From Hebobacterum sp964559435 (GTDB lineage Bacteria; Armatimonadota; Hebobacteria; Hebobacterales; Hebobacteraceae), in NCBI GenBank assembly GCA_964559435.1, contig CAZLHI010000007.1, positions 48,290 to 112,289 of the forward strand: 64,000 nt of DNA. Reading direction: 5' to 3'. The position numbers were made by a program, and so were the translations under genes. Below, in pieces: positions 33,745 to 42,171 of the stretch. Under the pieces are notes generated by a model. That model was not told where the DNA came from. It saw only the letters and a program-made list of their open reading frames with translations, and ran no database searches. Numbering within the stretch: position 1 is the first letter of the stretch; every line of letters starts with the position of its first letter.

Positions 33745-34626
33745 ATGAACCAGGTCGACTTCCTGATCCTTGTCGCCGTGGGTGCTTCCGCGCTTTCGGG
33801 GGCGCGGCGCGGCCTGATTAGCTCGGCAGGTGACATCATCTCGTTGCTTTTCGGCCTCGTTCTGGGAGCAATCTCTTATCCACTTGCAGCGTCTCCGATC
33901 CGATGGCTGGCCGGCGCCTCTGGCGCGACGCCAGACGCTCTCGGGTTCATCTTCGTTTCCGTCTTGACAGTGGCCGGTGCCAGTTGGGGATTCTCGGCTC
34001 TTTCCGCACGCTTTGAGCTTGGCAAGCGCATCAGCCGGGCTGGGGGAGCAGGATTCGGCGCGGCCTTCGGAGTCTTCTTCGCCGCCATCCTGGTGATGGC
34101 TTCGGCACTACTGCCGGGGGCCGCCGGGCCAGTGAGCCAGTCTCGTCTTGCGTCCAGCATTACGGCCCTCGTGCCCCGGCTGCACGAGAACCTAGAGTCG
34201 GTCGGAGTGCCACTGCCGAAGCTGGTCCAGCTACCCACCGATTACCGCGACGAACTTCGGGGAGTAAACCAGGGACGACAGTTCCTCAGGATAAACTTCA
34301 CGCGCCTCGACGGGGGCACCTGCATCAATTGCCGATCGGCCGTCGACTTCGAGGGCTATCAGTTTTCGCGCGGCACGCTCATGTCCCCGAGGTTCCGGTG
34401 TTCGGAGTGCGGCCGGACCAGCGATGGCTGTCAGACGTTCGAGGGATTCCACCAGATCTACGGCGCCTGTCCCGCAGAGCTGGCCGCGGAAGGGCTCCAA
34501 TTCGATTGTGGGGTCTGGACAAACGGCTGGTGGACGGTCCCGCAGGGCCCTTGTCCGGTCTGCGGCAAGGAGTTCCGCCCTGGTAGCGCGGGCAGTGCTA
34601 CACGTCCTCGGTGGCTATCTGGCTGA
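33745..34626 (+). CDS. CvpA-like membrane protein with C-terminal zinc-binding Cys pairs
   Basis: A 293-residue protein. The first 165 residues have four hydrophobic segments and the CvpA pattern (VDFLILVAVGASALSGARRGLI, then GLVLGAISYPLA). The C-terminal 100 residues contain three Cys pairs: CINCRS, FRCSECGRTSDGC and PCPVCGKEF, suggesting one or two zinc ribbons in the cytosol. CvpA proteins act in colicin V production and envelope homeostasis; the zinc-ribbon tail is unusual for the family. It converges on and overlaps the YkgJ-type gene by 29 bases. Confidence 0.65.
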   Translation: MNQVDFLILVAVGASALSGARRGLISSAGDIISLLFGLVLGAISYPLAASPIRWLAGASGATPDALGFIFVSVLTVAGASWGFSALSARFELGKRISRAGGAGFGAAFGVFFAAILVMASALLPGAAGPVSQSRLASSITALVPRLHENLESVGVPLPKLVQLPTDYRDELRGVNQGRQFLRINFTRLDGGTCINCRSAVDFEGYQFSRGTLMSPRFRCSECGRTSDGCQTFEGFHQIYGACPAELAAEGLQFDCGVWTNGWWTVPQGPCPVCGKEFRPGSAGSATRPRWLSG

Positions 34627-35044
34627 AGTCAAAGAGCCCTTCCTCCACACACCACTCAGCAAACGTGGCTCGCTTTTCGGCAGCGTAAGCCTGAATCACA
34701 CCAAGTCCGTCATTCAACATCGCCAGGGGTCTCCCCATCGGGCAGGGCAGCCACTCGACCCGACCGAACAGACGACAGATGAGGGGACGCGCAGGATAGA
34801 CTATGCAGCGTTGCCTCGTGACATCGTAGAAGAGGCATTGCTCGGTCTCAATATCCTCGAACCAGACGACGCGCTTCTCCTGCTCGAGGACACGGCTCAC
34901 TTGCCTGGCGTCCTGAGTCCGCAGGTAGCTCACGATCTGCTCGAACTCCTGCCGAGTCATCTGGATGCCAGCGGTGCAGCGAAGGCCGCACTCGTGACAT
35001 CCGTCGCAGGGGTCGTCCTGTTGGGCCCGCCGGGGCACCCGCAT
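34598..35044 (-). CDS. YkgJ-family Cys-cluster (zinc/iron-chelating) protein
   Basis: About 148 residues. DPCDGCHECGLRCTAGIQMTRQEF followed by CLFYDVTRQRCIVYPARPLICRLFG is the CxxCxxCC...C...C pattern of YkgJ/UPF0153 proteins, proposed to bind a metal or Fe-S cluster. Here the first group has an extra residue before its last Cys. The frame is open further upstream to 35245, but the family starts close to the first Cys, so I use the ATG at 35044. Function unknown. Confidence 0.65.
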   Translation of the reverse strand: MRVPRRAQQDDPCDGCHECGLRCTAGIQMTRQEFEQIVSYLRTQDARQVSRVLEQEKRVVWFEDIETEQCLFYDVTRQRCIVYPARPLICRLFGRVEWLPCPMGRPLAMLNDGLGVIQAYAAEKRATFAEWCVEEGLFDFSQIATEDV

Positions 35045-35209
35045 CTTCCAGCAACACCTTTGGTCTTTCGCTGCTGCCTCGCGATGATGATATACCCAGA
35101 GCCGCGGTAGTTCAACAAGCAAGGGGGCAACCGCGCCAAGGCCCCGCCACATGCTGCTGCCTAAGATGGCACGGCGCAGCAGCACACCGGATCCGAACCG
35201 AGACTTGGT

Positions 35210-35238
35210 TTGACAACAAGCATTGATGCTGCTACAAT
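35210..35238 (+). promoter_or_regulatory. consensus promoter of guaB3-guaA-hpt
   Basis: TTGACA (35210-35215), 17 bases, TACAAT (35233-35238), the -10 extended by TGC. Transcription should start near 35245, giving a leader of about 240 bases before the GTG at 35485. Confidence 0.75.
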
Positions 35239-35244
35239 CCGTCA

Positions 35245-35484
35245 ATTATCCGGGAGAGGCGGCCCAGGACCAGGTCACATGCTGCCTCCGTGCGCGGTCC
35301 CGATCGCGCTTGAGGCCCCCGCCTCGGCTCTCCGGCGACAGGGCGCGAACCCACGGTACGTTGGTACGACACCTGTAGCCTTTCCCGATCAAGCGCGCGG
35401 GAATCGCCGTCACGACTGTCGAGGCAGCCGGCTGTCATGCCTGGACCCCAGGGGCCGCCACCCAGCTAGGAGGAGACGACGCGA
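35245..35484 (+). promoter_or_regulatory. long structured leader upstream of guaB3
   Basis: A 240-base untranslated leader. CCGGGAGAGGCGG (35250-35262) can pair with the segment 35319-35335 (CCGCCTCGGCTCTCCGG). The same right arm can instead fold locally as GAGGC-CCCC-GCCTC (35312-35325). Two exclusive structures in front of a purine gene suggest an RNA switch or attenuator. It does not match any riboswitch class I can recognise. The ribosome-binding site AGGAGGAGAC ends the leader. Confidence 0.4.
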
Positions 35485-36642
35485 GTGGTGGAAATCGGTC
35501 GCGGTCGAACGGCTCGCCAGACGTATGGGTTCGACGACGTCGCCCTCGTGCCCGGCAGTGTCACTCTCGATCCCGAATCTGTGGACTTGAGCTGCGATCT
35601 GGCGGGCATTCGTCTGGAACTGCCCGTCCTGGCGTCCGCAATGGACGCAGTGGTCGATGTGAACTCGGCCGCGGTTCTCAGCAAACTCGGAGGCCTCGCG
35701 GTCCTTCATCTCGAGGGCCTCCAGTGCCGATACGACGATCCTGCCCCGGTTCTCGAACGTATCGCAGCCGCCCCGACGGATGACGCAATCGCCGTCCTCC
35801 GAGAGGCCTACCGCGAGCCACTGAAGGACGACCTCATTGTGCGACGCGTCTCCGAACTCAGAGACAGGGGTGCCAAGGCGGCCGTATCGCCCACCCCCAT
35901 CACGGCTCAGCATACGGCAGAGGTGATCGGGCCGGGCAAGATCGATGCCCTGTTTGTGCTATCCACTGTCACTACTGCTCGACACGTTTCTTCCCGCTAT
36001 GACCCCCTGGACTTCCGGCGGCTGGCCGATGCGGTCCAGGCGCCGGTTTTCGTCGGCAACTGTGTCAGCTATCAGGCCGCGCTCGACCTGATGCGAGCGG
36101 GAGCCGATGGCATTCTTGTCGGCGTCGGCCCCGGTGCCGCCTGCACGACACGCCGCGTGCTCGGAATCGGCGTTCCCCAGGTCACGGCAGCCGCCGACTG
36201 CGCGGCAGCGAGGGACGATCACCTGCGCGAGGCGGGAAGGCGCGTCCCTGTCATACTCGACGGGGGAATGCGGGTCGGCGGCGATATAGCGAAGGCCATC
36301 GCGGCCGGAGCCGACGCCGTGATGATCGGGTCGCCACTGGCCGCGGCTGAGGAGGCGCCCGGAAGAGGCTATCACTGGGGAATGTCTACTTCCGCGGCCG
36401 ATCTCCCCCGAGGAACGAGAATACATGTCGGCGTTGCCGGCCCGATGAAACAGGTACTGCTGGGACCGGCGACGCGAGATGACGGAACCATGAACCTGTT
36501 CGGCGCGCTGCGCCTGTCGATGGCCTCCTGCGGAGCGCGAACGCTCCTCGACATGCAAAAGACAGAGATCGTCGTTGCTCCGGCTCTGTCCACCGAGGGA
36601 AAGGCTGTCCAGCGTGTCCAGGGCGTCGGCGGGACGCGGTAG
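35485..36642 (+). CDS. guaB3: GuaB3-type IMP dehydrogenase family protein
   Basis: A 385-residue (beta/alpha)8 enzyme without CBS domains. IGRGRTARQTYGFDDVALVPGSVTLDP and LASAMDAVVDVNSAAVLSKLGGLAVLHLEGLQCRYDDP are diagnostic of the GuaB3 subgroup seen in actinobacteria, cyanobacteria and related phyla. The catalytic loop is GVGPGAACTTRRVLGIGVPQ with Cys220; the usual GSICTT reads GAACTT here. ILDGGMRVGGDIAKAIAAGADAVMIGSPLA is the phosphate site. It would oxidise IMP to XMP with NAD. The GTG start follows AGGAGGAGACGACGCGA. guaA follows after 21 bases. Confidence 0.88.
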   Translation: MVEIGRGRTARQTYGFDDVALVPGSVTLDPESVDLSCDLAGIRLELPVLASAMDAVVDVNSAAVLSKLGGLAVLHLEGLQCRYDDPAPVLERIAAAPTDDAIAVLREAYREPLKDDLIVRRVSELRDRGAKAAVSPTPITAQHTAEVIGPGKIDALFVLSTVTTARHVSSRYDPLDFRRLADAVQAPVFVGNCVSYQAALDLMRAGADGILVGVGPGAACTTRRVLGIGVPQVTAAADCAAARDDHLREAGRRVPVILDGGMRVGGDIAKAIAAGADAVMIGSPLAAAEEAPGRGYHWGMSTSAADLPRGTRIHVGVAGPMKQVLLGPATRDDGTMNLFGALRLSMASCGARTLLDMQKTEIVVAPALSTEGKAVQRVQGVGGTR

Positions 36643-36663
36643 GGGGCCGGCTGGGGGCAGCGC

Positions 36664-38214
36664 ATGAGCGCACAGACTGCGGCCAAGCCAGAGGAGCTCG
36701 TCCTCGTTGTCGATTTCGGCGCTCAGTACGGGCAGCTGATTGCCCGGCGGATCCGTGAGTGCCACGTGTACTGCGAGATCGTGCCCCACGACATCCCGAC
36801 AGAGCAGATACTCGCGCGCGAACCCAAGGGAATCGTGTTCTCGGGCGGACCGGGCAGCGTGTACGAAGACGGTGCTCCGCTGTGCGATCCGGCGCTGTTC
36901 GATGCCGGGATTCCCATACTCGGCATCTGCTACGGCATGCAGCTTATGGCCAAGCTACTCGGCGGAGAGGTCCGCGGCGGGGCGCAGCGAGAGTACGGGA
37001 AGACCGAGCTGTCCGTGCTCGACCACGAGGACCTCTTCGAAGGGCTCAACCCCCGACTCATTGCCTGGATGAGCCACGGCGACCGCGTCGACCGTGTGCC
37101 GCCCGGGTTCGTCGAGACGGCGCGGACGTCGAGCGCGCTGGCCGCGATGTCGAACCGGGAGCGCCGGCTCTTCGGCGTCCAGTTCCATCCGGAAGTCGTG
37201 CACACTCCCTGGGGTGTGGAGATCTTCCGAGAATTCCTATACAAGCAATGCGGGTGCCACGAAACCTGGACAACGGAGTCTGTGGTGGCGACCTCGGTGC
37301 AAGCGATTCGGGAGCAAGTGGGCTCTGGGAAGGTCGTCTGTGCGCTGAGCGGAGGGGTGGACTCGGCGGTGACGGCAGGGCTGGTGCACCGAGCCGTCAG
37401 CGATCAGCTTACCTGTATCTTCATGGATCACGGGTTCCTGCGGAAGAACGAAGCGCATCAGGTTGTGGAGACATTCGGGGAGAACTTCCACGTGAACCTT
37501 GTCCACGTTCGGGCCCAGGAACGGTTCTTGAGCCGGCTCAGCAGCGTGGTAGACCCTGAAGAGAAGCGGCGGATTATCGGGGACGAGTACGCAAACGTCC
37601 TGGAGGAGGAGGCGAGGAAGCTCGGGGACGTAGACTTGCTTGCACAGGGGACCCTCTACCCCGACGTGATCGAGAGCGGCACGCGCCAGGCCGCCCGCAT
37701 AAAGACCCATCACAATGTCGGCGGGCTGCCCGAGACGCTGAAGCTCCAACTGGTCGAGCCCGTGCGCTTTCTGTTCAAGGACGAAGTGCGCGCGGTGGGG
37801 GAGGAGTTGGGGCTGCCCGACGAGATCATCTGGCGGCATCCGTTCCCCGGCCCAGGTCTCGCCATCCGCGTGATAGGTGAGGTCACGCCCGAAAGGCTGG
37901 AGACCTTGCGCGAAGCCGATGCGATAATCATAGATGAGATCATGGCGGCCGGTCTCTACCGCCGCCTCTTCCAGTGCTTCGGCGTGCTGGCACCCATCAA
38001 GAGCGTGGGTGTGATGGGCGATCAGCGCACGTATGGCGCCACGGTCATTCTGCGCGCTGTTACGAGCGATGACGCGATGACGGCCGACTGGGCACAACTC
38101 CCCTATGAGGTCCTGTCTAGGATTAGCACGCGCATCATCAACGAAGTGCCCGGGGTCAACCGCGTGGCATACGACATAAGCTCCAAGCCGCCCGCAACGA
38201 TCGAATGGGAATGA
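36664..38214 (+). CDS. guaA: GMP synthase (glutamine-hydrolysing)
   Basis: A 516-residue enzyme converting XMP to GMP. The N-terminal glutaminase domain has DFGAQYGQLIARRIRE, FSGGPGSVYEDG, ILGICYGMQLMAKLLGG (nucleophile Cys89) and GVQFHPEVVHT. The ATP-pyrophosphatase domain has VVCALSGGVDSAVTAGLVH (PP-loop), and the dimerisation domain ends with HPFPGPGLAIRVIGEVT and TRIINEVPGVNRVAYDISSKPPATIEWE. It is in an operon with guaB3 upstream and hpt downstream, joining de novo and salvage routes to guanine nucleotides. Confidence 0.97.
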   Translation: MSAQTAAKPEELVLVVDFGAQYGQLIARRIRECHVYCEIVPHDIPTEQILAREPKGIVFSGGPGSVYEDGAPLCDPALFDAGIPILGICYGMQLMAKLLGGEVRGGAQREYGKTELSVLDHEDLFEGLNPRLIAWMSHGDRVDRVPPGFVETARTSSALAAMSNRERRLFGVQFHPEVVHTPWGVEIFREFLYKQCGCHETWTTESVVATSVQAIREQVGSGKVVCALSGGVDSAVTAGLVHRAVSDQLTCIFMDHGFLRKNEAHQVVETFGENFHVNLVHVRAQERFLSRLSSVVDPEEKRRIIGDEYANVLEEEARKLGDVDLLAQGTLYPDVIESGTRQAARIKTHHNVGGLPETLKLQLVEPVRFLFKDEVRAVGEELGLPDEIIWRHPFPGPGLAIRVIGEVTPERLETLREADAIIIDEIMAAGLYRRLFQCFGVLAPIKSVGVMGDQRTYGATVILRAVTSDDAMTADWAQLPYEVLSRISTRIINEVPGVNRVAYDISSKPPATIEWE

Positions 38215-38225
38215 GGTGCTCTGCC

Positions 38226-38795
38226 ATGATATCTGACGTCAAGGAAGTGCTCATCACCGAAGAGCAGATTCAGGCCAAGGTCGTCGAGCTGGCCGAGCAG
38301 ATCGCGCGGGACTATCGAGACAAGAGCCCGGTGCTAGTCGGCGTGCTGAATGGCGCGTTCGTGTTTCTTGCAGACCTCATGCGGCGGCTCGACCTGCAGT
38401 GCACGGTGGACTTCGTCGCCTGGTCCAGCTACGGCAAGGACACGTCCTCGAGCGGGGTCTTCCGGATCATGAAGGACCTAGAGACCAACGTCGAGAGCAG
38501 GCACGTACTCATCGTCGAGGATATCATCGACACCGGCTTAACCTTGCACTACCTGCTGGACACCATTCGAGCCCGAAAGCCGGCCAGCGTTAAGGTTGTC
38601 GCTCTACTGGACAAGCCCAGCCGGAGGAGAATAGAGGCGAAGGCCGACTACCTCGGTTTCGAAGTGCCAGACGCCTTCGTGGTCGGCTACGGTCTGGATT
38701 TCGCTCAGCGTTACCGCAATCTTGCCTTCATCGGGATTCTGAAGCCCGACATCTATGCGGGCCGCGGCACGCCGCCAGACGAGCTTGAGGAATAG
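38226..38795 (+). CDS. hpt: hypoxanthine phosphoribosyltransferase
   Basis: A 189-residue salvage enzyme that makes IMP or GMP from hypoxanthine or guanine and PRPP. VLVGVLNGAFVFLADLMRRL is the early PPi loop, VLIVEDIIDTGLTLHYLL the PRPP-binding motif, and VVALLDKPSRRRIEAKADYLGFEVPDAFVVGYGLDFAQRYRNLAFIGIL the purine-binding end. I chose ATG at 38226, after GAGGTG; an ATG at 38205 would overlap guaA by 10 bases. Confidence 0.93.
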   Translation: MISDVKEVLITEEQIQAKVVELAEQIARDYRDKSPVLVGVLNGAFVFLADLMRRLDLQCTVDFVAWSSYGKDTSSSGVFRIMKDLETNVESRHVLIVEDIIDTGLTLHYLLDTIRARKPASVKVVALLDKPSRRRIEAKADYLGFEVPDAFVVGYGLDFAQRYRNLAFIGILKPDIYAGRGTPPDELEE

Positions 38796-38840
38796 CCGCC
38801 GAAAAAGCGGTTCGTGCCGGTATACACGGGTCGCAGATTG

Positions 38841-38849
38841 TGGTATAAT
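38841..38849 (+). promoter_or_regulatory. extended -10 promoter of rho
   Basis: TGGTATAAT, with TATACA 17 bases upstream as a weak -35 (38821-38826). Transcription would begin near 38856, giving an approximately 235-base leader before rho. Long rho leaders often mediate autoregulation by rho-dependent attenuation. Nothing else was recognised in 38796-39090. Confidence 0.6.
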
Positions 38850-39090
38850 GGCGTTAGTATCTGATCCCACTCCTTGGCGACCGTGTTTCGATTCCAAACC
38901 AGACCCCTCGAAGAAGTTGGCTGGAACCGGCACGCGAAGAACTTCATTCCGGCGTCTTCAGATGTAAGCGAGCGATCCCACCACCGTGGCGTTGAGCGGC
39001 CGGATGTCTAGAAGACAGGCCCGGCGTCCAGAGTGGTTCGGCCCTCGGATCATCTGCCACAGCTTCCGCGCCGCGTAGGGGGTACGAGAA

Positions 39091-40359
39091 ATGGTGTTGG
39101 AACTGACGAAGCTAGAAGAGAAATCGCTTGACGACCTCCACGAGATCGCCAAAGACCTCTCGCTGGACGACTACGAGAAGCTACACAAGCGCGATCTGCT
39201 GCTTCAGATCATGCGCGCCCAGGCCGAGCAGAACGGCCTCCTGTGGACTCAGGGAGTGCTCGAGACACTGCCGGAGGGCTACGGCTTTCTACGCGTCCGG
39301 AATTTCCTGCCGAGCCAAGAGGACATCTATGTCTCGCAGTCCCAGGTAAAGCGCTTTGGTCTGAAGACCGGCGATACCGTCACCGGCGCGGTCCGCATGC
39401 CGAAGAGTGGAGAGAGGTATCGCAGCCTGCTCAAGCTGGAGGCAGTCAACGGGCTCGCGCCCGATGCCATTCGCAAGCGCACGATCTTCGACGAGCTCAC
39501 GCCGGTCTACCCCTCCGAGCGCCTGAAGATGGAAACCAGCCCCGATAACGTAGATGGGCGCTTCATCGATATCGTCGCCCCGATTGGAAAAGGACAGCGC
39601 GGTCTGATCGTCTCGCCGCCAAAGGCCGGCAAGACCACGCTGCTGAAGCTGATCGCCAACAGCATCACGGCAAACCACCCCGAGGTCTACCTCCTCGTGC
39701 TTCTCATCGACGAACGGCCCGAGGAAGTGACCGACATCCGGCGATCTGTAGATGGTCAGGTCGCTGCATCCACCTTTGACGAAGTCCCGGAGAATCATCT
39801 CAAGCTGCAGGAAGTGGTGCTCGAGCACGCCAAGCGATTGGTGGAGGCGGCCCGCGATGTGGTCGTGCTACTGGACTCGCTCACTCGTCTGGCGCGCGCG
39901 TCGAACCTGACCGTCGCCCCGAGCGGCCGAACGCTTTCGGGAGGATTGGATCCGAGCGCCCTCTACAGGCCAAAGCGGTTCTTTGCGTCTGCCAGAAACA
40001 TCGAGGAAGGCGGAAGCCTCACCGTCATGGCGACCGCTCTGGTGGAGACTGGCAGCCGCATGGACGACATGATCTTCGAGGAGTTCAAAGCCACGGGCAA
40101 CCAGGAGCTGGTGCTCGACCGATCAATGGCCGACCGAGGAGTTTTCCCGGCAATAGACATTCCGAGGTCAGGAACTCGACACCAGGAACTGCTGTTCTCC
40201 GACGAGGAACTCCAGCGTGTCTACCAACTCCGGCGAGTGCTCAATGCGCTGGACACCACTCAGGCGACGGAACTTCTCTTGACCGGCCTCCGGAAGACCT
40301 CTTCCAACACAGAGTTTCTGAAGTGGGTCCAGAGAGAGCTAAGCAAAGAATCAAAGTAG
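39091..40359 (+). CDS. rho: transcription termination factor Rho
   Basis: A 422-residue hexameric RNA helicase. The N-terminal helical domain (LTKLEEKSLDDLHEIAKDLSL) and the cold-shock-like RNA-binding domain (EGYGFLR at about 62-68, EDIYVSQSQVKRFGLKTGDTV) bind rut RNA. The ATPase has Walker A SPPKAGKTTLLK near residue 180, Walker B DVVVLLDSLTRLARA, the Q loop, and MDDMIFEEFKATGNQELVLDR with the R loop. It lacks the large N-terminal insertion seen in actinobacterial Rho. Confidence 0.97.
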   Translation: MVLELTKLEEKSLDDLHEIAKDLSLDDYEKLHKRDLLLQIMRAQAEQNGLLWTQGVLETLPEGYGFLRVRNFLPSQEDIYVSQSQVKRFGLKTGDTVTGAVRMPKSGERYRSLLKLEAVNGLAPDAIRKRTIFDELTPVYPSERLKMETSPDNVDGRFIDIVAPIGKGQRGLIVSPPKAGKTTLLKLIANSITANHPEVYLLVLLIDERPEEVTDIRRSVDGQVAASTFDEVPENHLKLQEVVLEHAKRLVEAARDVVVLLDSLTRLARASNLTVAPSGRTLSGGLDPSALYRPKRFFASARNIEEGGSLTVMATALVETGSRMDDMIFEEFKATGNQELVLDRSMADRGVFPAIDIPRSGTRHQELLFSDEELQRVYQLRRVLNALDTTQATELLLTGLRKTSSNTEFLKWVQRELSKESK

Positions 40360-40389
40360 GCCGGACTCGGCCGGCGGGGGAGCAGCTTC

Positions 40390-40824
40390 GTGTCCGCCGG
40401 AGCAGATGAAGTAAAGGTCGACGTAGTCGGCGTCTTCGAGCAAGAGGTTAGCATCCGCACGGAGGACCGCCGCATACCCGTGCTCCTTCTCCGCGACCCT
40501 CTCAGCAGGGAGCTGCGCCTGCCCGTGGGGTCCTGCGAGGGGCTGGCGATACAGATAGCCCTGGAGCACCAGGTCGTCCCCCGCCCGATCACGCACGACC
40601 TAGCCCTGCGACTGCTGGAGAGACTCTCCGCTCGTCTGGAGCGTACCGTCGTCGATGAGCTGACCAGCCAGACGTCTCACGCCACGCTTCACCTGAGCAC
40701 TGCTGATGGCTGCATCGAGATGGACGCTCGGCCCGGCGACGCCATCGCGCTCGCGCTAAGAGCCGAGGCCCCCATTCTCGTGAGAGAGAAGCTGCTGGCC
40801 GCCGAGGGGGAAAACTACCCTTAG
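40390..40824 (+). CDS. DUF151 bifunctional nuclease family protein
   Basis: A 144-residue protein with the BFN domain: VPVLLLRDPLSRELRLPVGSCEGLAIQIALE, RPITHDLALRLLERLSARLERTVVDEL, and MDARPGDAIALALRAEAPILVREKLL. The family is found from Thermotoga to plants and is reported to have RNase and DNase activity, though its bacterial role is unclear. The conserved RPxTH and RPSDA-like (RPGDA) motifs are present. GTG start after GGGGGAG, 30 bases after rho. Confidence 0.82.
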   Translation: MSAGADEVKVDVVGVFEQEVSIRTEDRRIPVLLLRDPLSRELRLPVGSCEGLAIQIALEHQVVPRPITHDLALRLLERLSARLERTVVDELTSQTSHATLHLSTADGCIEMDARPGDAIALALRAEAPILVREKLLAAEGENYP

Positions 40825-40840
40825 CTGAGGCACCCGAGCC

Positions 40841-40951
40841 GTGGTCGTCATCATGCAGGCCGGAGTCTCCGACCCGGAAAAGGCGGATCTCGTTGATCGT
40901 CTGTCAGCCGATGGCGGAGTCCCATGCCGATCGCACAGTGGCTCTATGTGA
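40841..40951 (+). pseudogene. remnant resembling the N-terminus of a DAHP-synthase-type protein
   Basis: A GTG-started frame of 36 codons, VVVIMQAGVSDPEKADLVDRL, resembles the ferredoxin-like N-terminal extension (MIVVMxPGASxEE) of AroF/AroA-type DAHP synthases, then stops. Nothing of the catalytic barrel follows. A decayed fragment or a chance match. Confidence 0.3.
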
Positions 40952-41070
40952 ATGGGCCGCAGTCGCTCCGGCCGCACAAGTTCCAGGAACTGACGGAACC
41001 GGTGGCACAGGTGGCCGCTGCCTTCGGGTGCCAAGTCTCTGTCCGGCAGAGCAGCCTTGACGCGAAGTAG
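40924..41070 (+). pseudogene. truncated HPr-like phosphocarrier remnant
   Basis: A 48-codon frame MPIAQWLYVNGPQSLRPHKF followed by AAAFGCQVSV and LDAK stop. It parallels HPr: N-x-x-G-L-H-A-R-P, then two turns of helix, A-x-x-F-x-x-x-V-x-V and N-A-K. The phosphorylatable His is absent (S-L-R-P instead of L-H-A-R-P) and the protein ends where HPr would continue with SIMGVM. It overlaps the preceding remnant by 28 bases. Probably degenerate; a small regulator is possible. Confidence 0.35.
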
Positions 41071-41087
41071 GGGAGGGCAGCCACGCA

Positions 41088-41882
41088 GTGTGCCACTCTC
41101 GTGTGAGAAACGACGACCAATTCGGGCGCATCGCGCCGTTCTACGATGCCCTCATGGCGAACGTTCCCTATAGCCTCTGGGCGGATTACGTCAGTAAGCT
41201 AGCGCTCTGCGCCGGCCGCCCGATAGAGCCCGACTCAAACCTCCTCGACCTGGCCACCGGAACAGGCTCCGTCGCCTTGCAGTTCGCCGAGCGCGGCTGT
41301 GTCGTCACAGGGATAGACCTCTCCCAGCCAATGATAGCGGAGGCCGAGCGCAAGGCTGCCGAGAAAGACCTCGACGTGCGCTTCCTGTGCTTGGACCTGG
41401 CCCGCTTCGAGCTGCCCGCCGAGTTCGACCACGCTGTGTGTCTTTACGACAGTATCAACTACATCCTCGATCCAGAGGATGCCAAACGGGCGTTTGCTAA
41501 CACGAAGCGCGCTCTGAAGCCCGGCGGGGTCCTTGTATTTGATGTGAACACAGTGCGCGCGCTGGAGGCGGAGCTCTTTACCCAAGACAGCAGATCAGAC
41601 GCTGAGGTGGCCTATCGCTGGAAAAGCCAGTACGATCCCAGGTCCCGGATCAGCCGCATCAAGATGCAGTTCCGAATGCCCAGCACGAACGAGCAGCTAA
41701 CCGTACTCCACCACCAGAGAGCGTACACGGACGCTGAACTGCACTCCTTCCTGTGCCACGCGGGCTTCCTGAATGTCACCTCCTACGAGGCCTATCGCTT
41801 CGCGCCACCGACCCCACACAGTGACCGGGTCTTCTACGTCGCCACTGCCCCCGACACGCCACGACACGTGAACCACCATTGA
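41088..41882 (+). CDS. class I SAM-dependent methyltransferase
   Basis: A 264-residue methyltransferase. FGRIAPFYDALMANVPYSLWADYV opens the fold, NLLDLATGTGSVALQFAERG is motif I, VVTGIDLSQPMIAEAERKA motif II, and FDHAVCLYDSINYILDPEDAKRAF with LKPGGVLVFDVNT the later motifs. The C-terminal part (YRWKSQYDPRSRISRIKMQF, HHQRAYTDAEL, GFLNVTSYEAY) matches the Methyltransf_25 group with an extra beta-sheet lid. GTG start after GGGGAGGGCAG. Substrate unknown. Confidence 0.8.
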   Translation: MCHSRVRNDDQFGRIAPFYDALMANVPYSLWADYVSKLALCAGRPIEPDSNLLDLATGTGSVALQFAERGCVVTGIDLSQPMIAEAERKAAEKDLDVRFLCLDLARFELPAEFDHAVCLYDSINYILDPEDAKRAFANTKRALKPGGVLVFDVNTVRALEAELFTQDSRSDAEVAYRWKSQYDPRSRISRIKMQFRMPSTNEQLTVLHHQRAYTDAELHSFLCHAGFLNVTSYEAYRFAPPTPHSDRVFYVATAPDTPRHVNHH

Positions 41883-41938
41883 CTCCTTCGCCGCCTCATC
41901 CGGCACGGCCGCCAATCGCTCTCCCGCCCGAAAGAGGA

Positions 41939-42016
41939 ATGCACCGTCTCTTCGACATGCTCAATGGCAACTGGTCACCGACTGACGACGGGCCCGACAC
42001 GAGGAGAGAAATGTAA
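41939..42016 (+). CDS. candidate small ORF (25 residues) upstream of the YfhO-like gene
   Basis: MHRLFDMLNGNWSPTDDGPD..., starting immediately after AAAGAGGA. Its stop codon lies inside an inverted repeat AATGTA-N8-TACATT (42010-42029). No family was recognised. The remainder of 41883-42171 holds nothing else I can support. Confidence 0.2.
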   Translation: MHRLFDMLNGNWSPTDDGPDTRREM

Positions 42017-42171
42017 CATAAGATACATTATCGGACGTGCCAGCCCACCTCGCTCAAGCACGGATGCGCGCCGCCCCGGGGCCGCGTTTGAGTTCCGCCA
42101 CACCTCCAAGGAGTGCCGCTACGGCCGAGCGAAAGGAAGCTCCGGAACCTGGGTCCGAAGCAGGGAACGTC

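Noticed and set aside
35044..35245. Longer N-terminus for the YkgJ-type protein
   Set aside because: The added 67 residues do not match the family and would run into the guaB3 promoter region.
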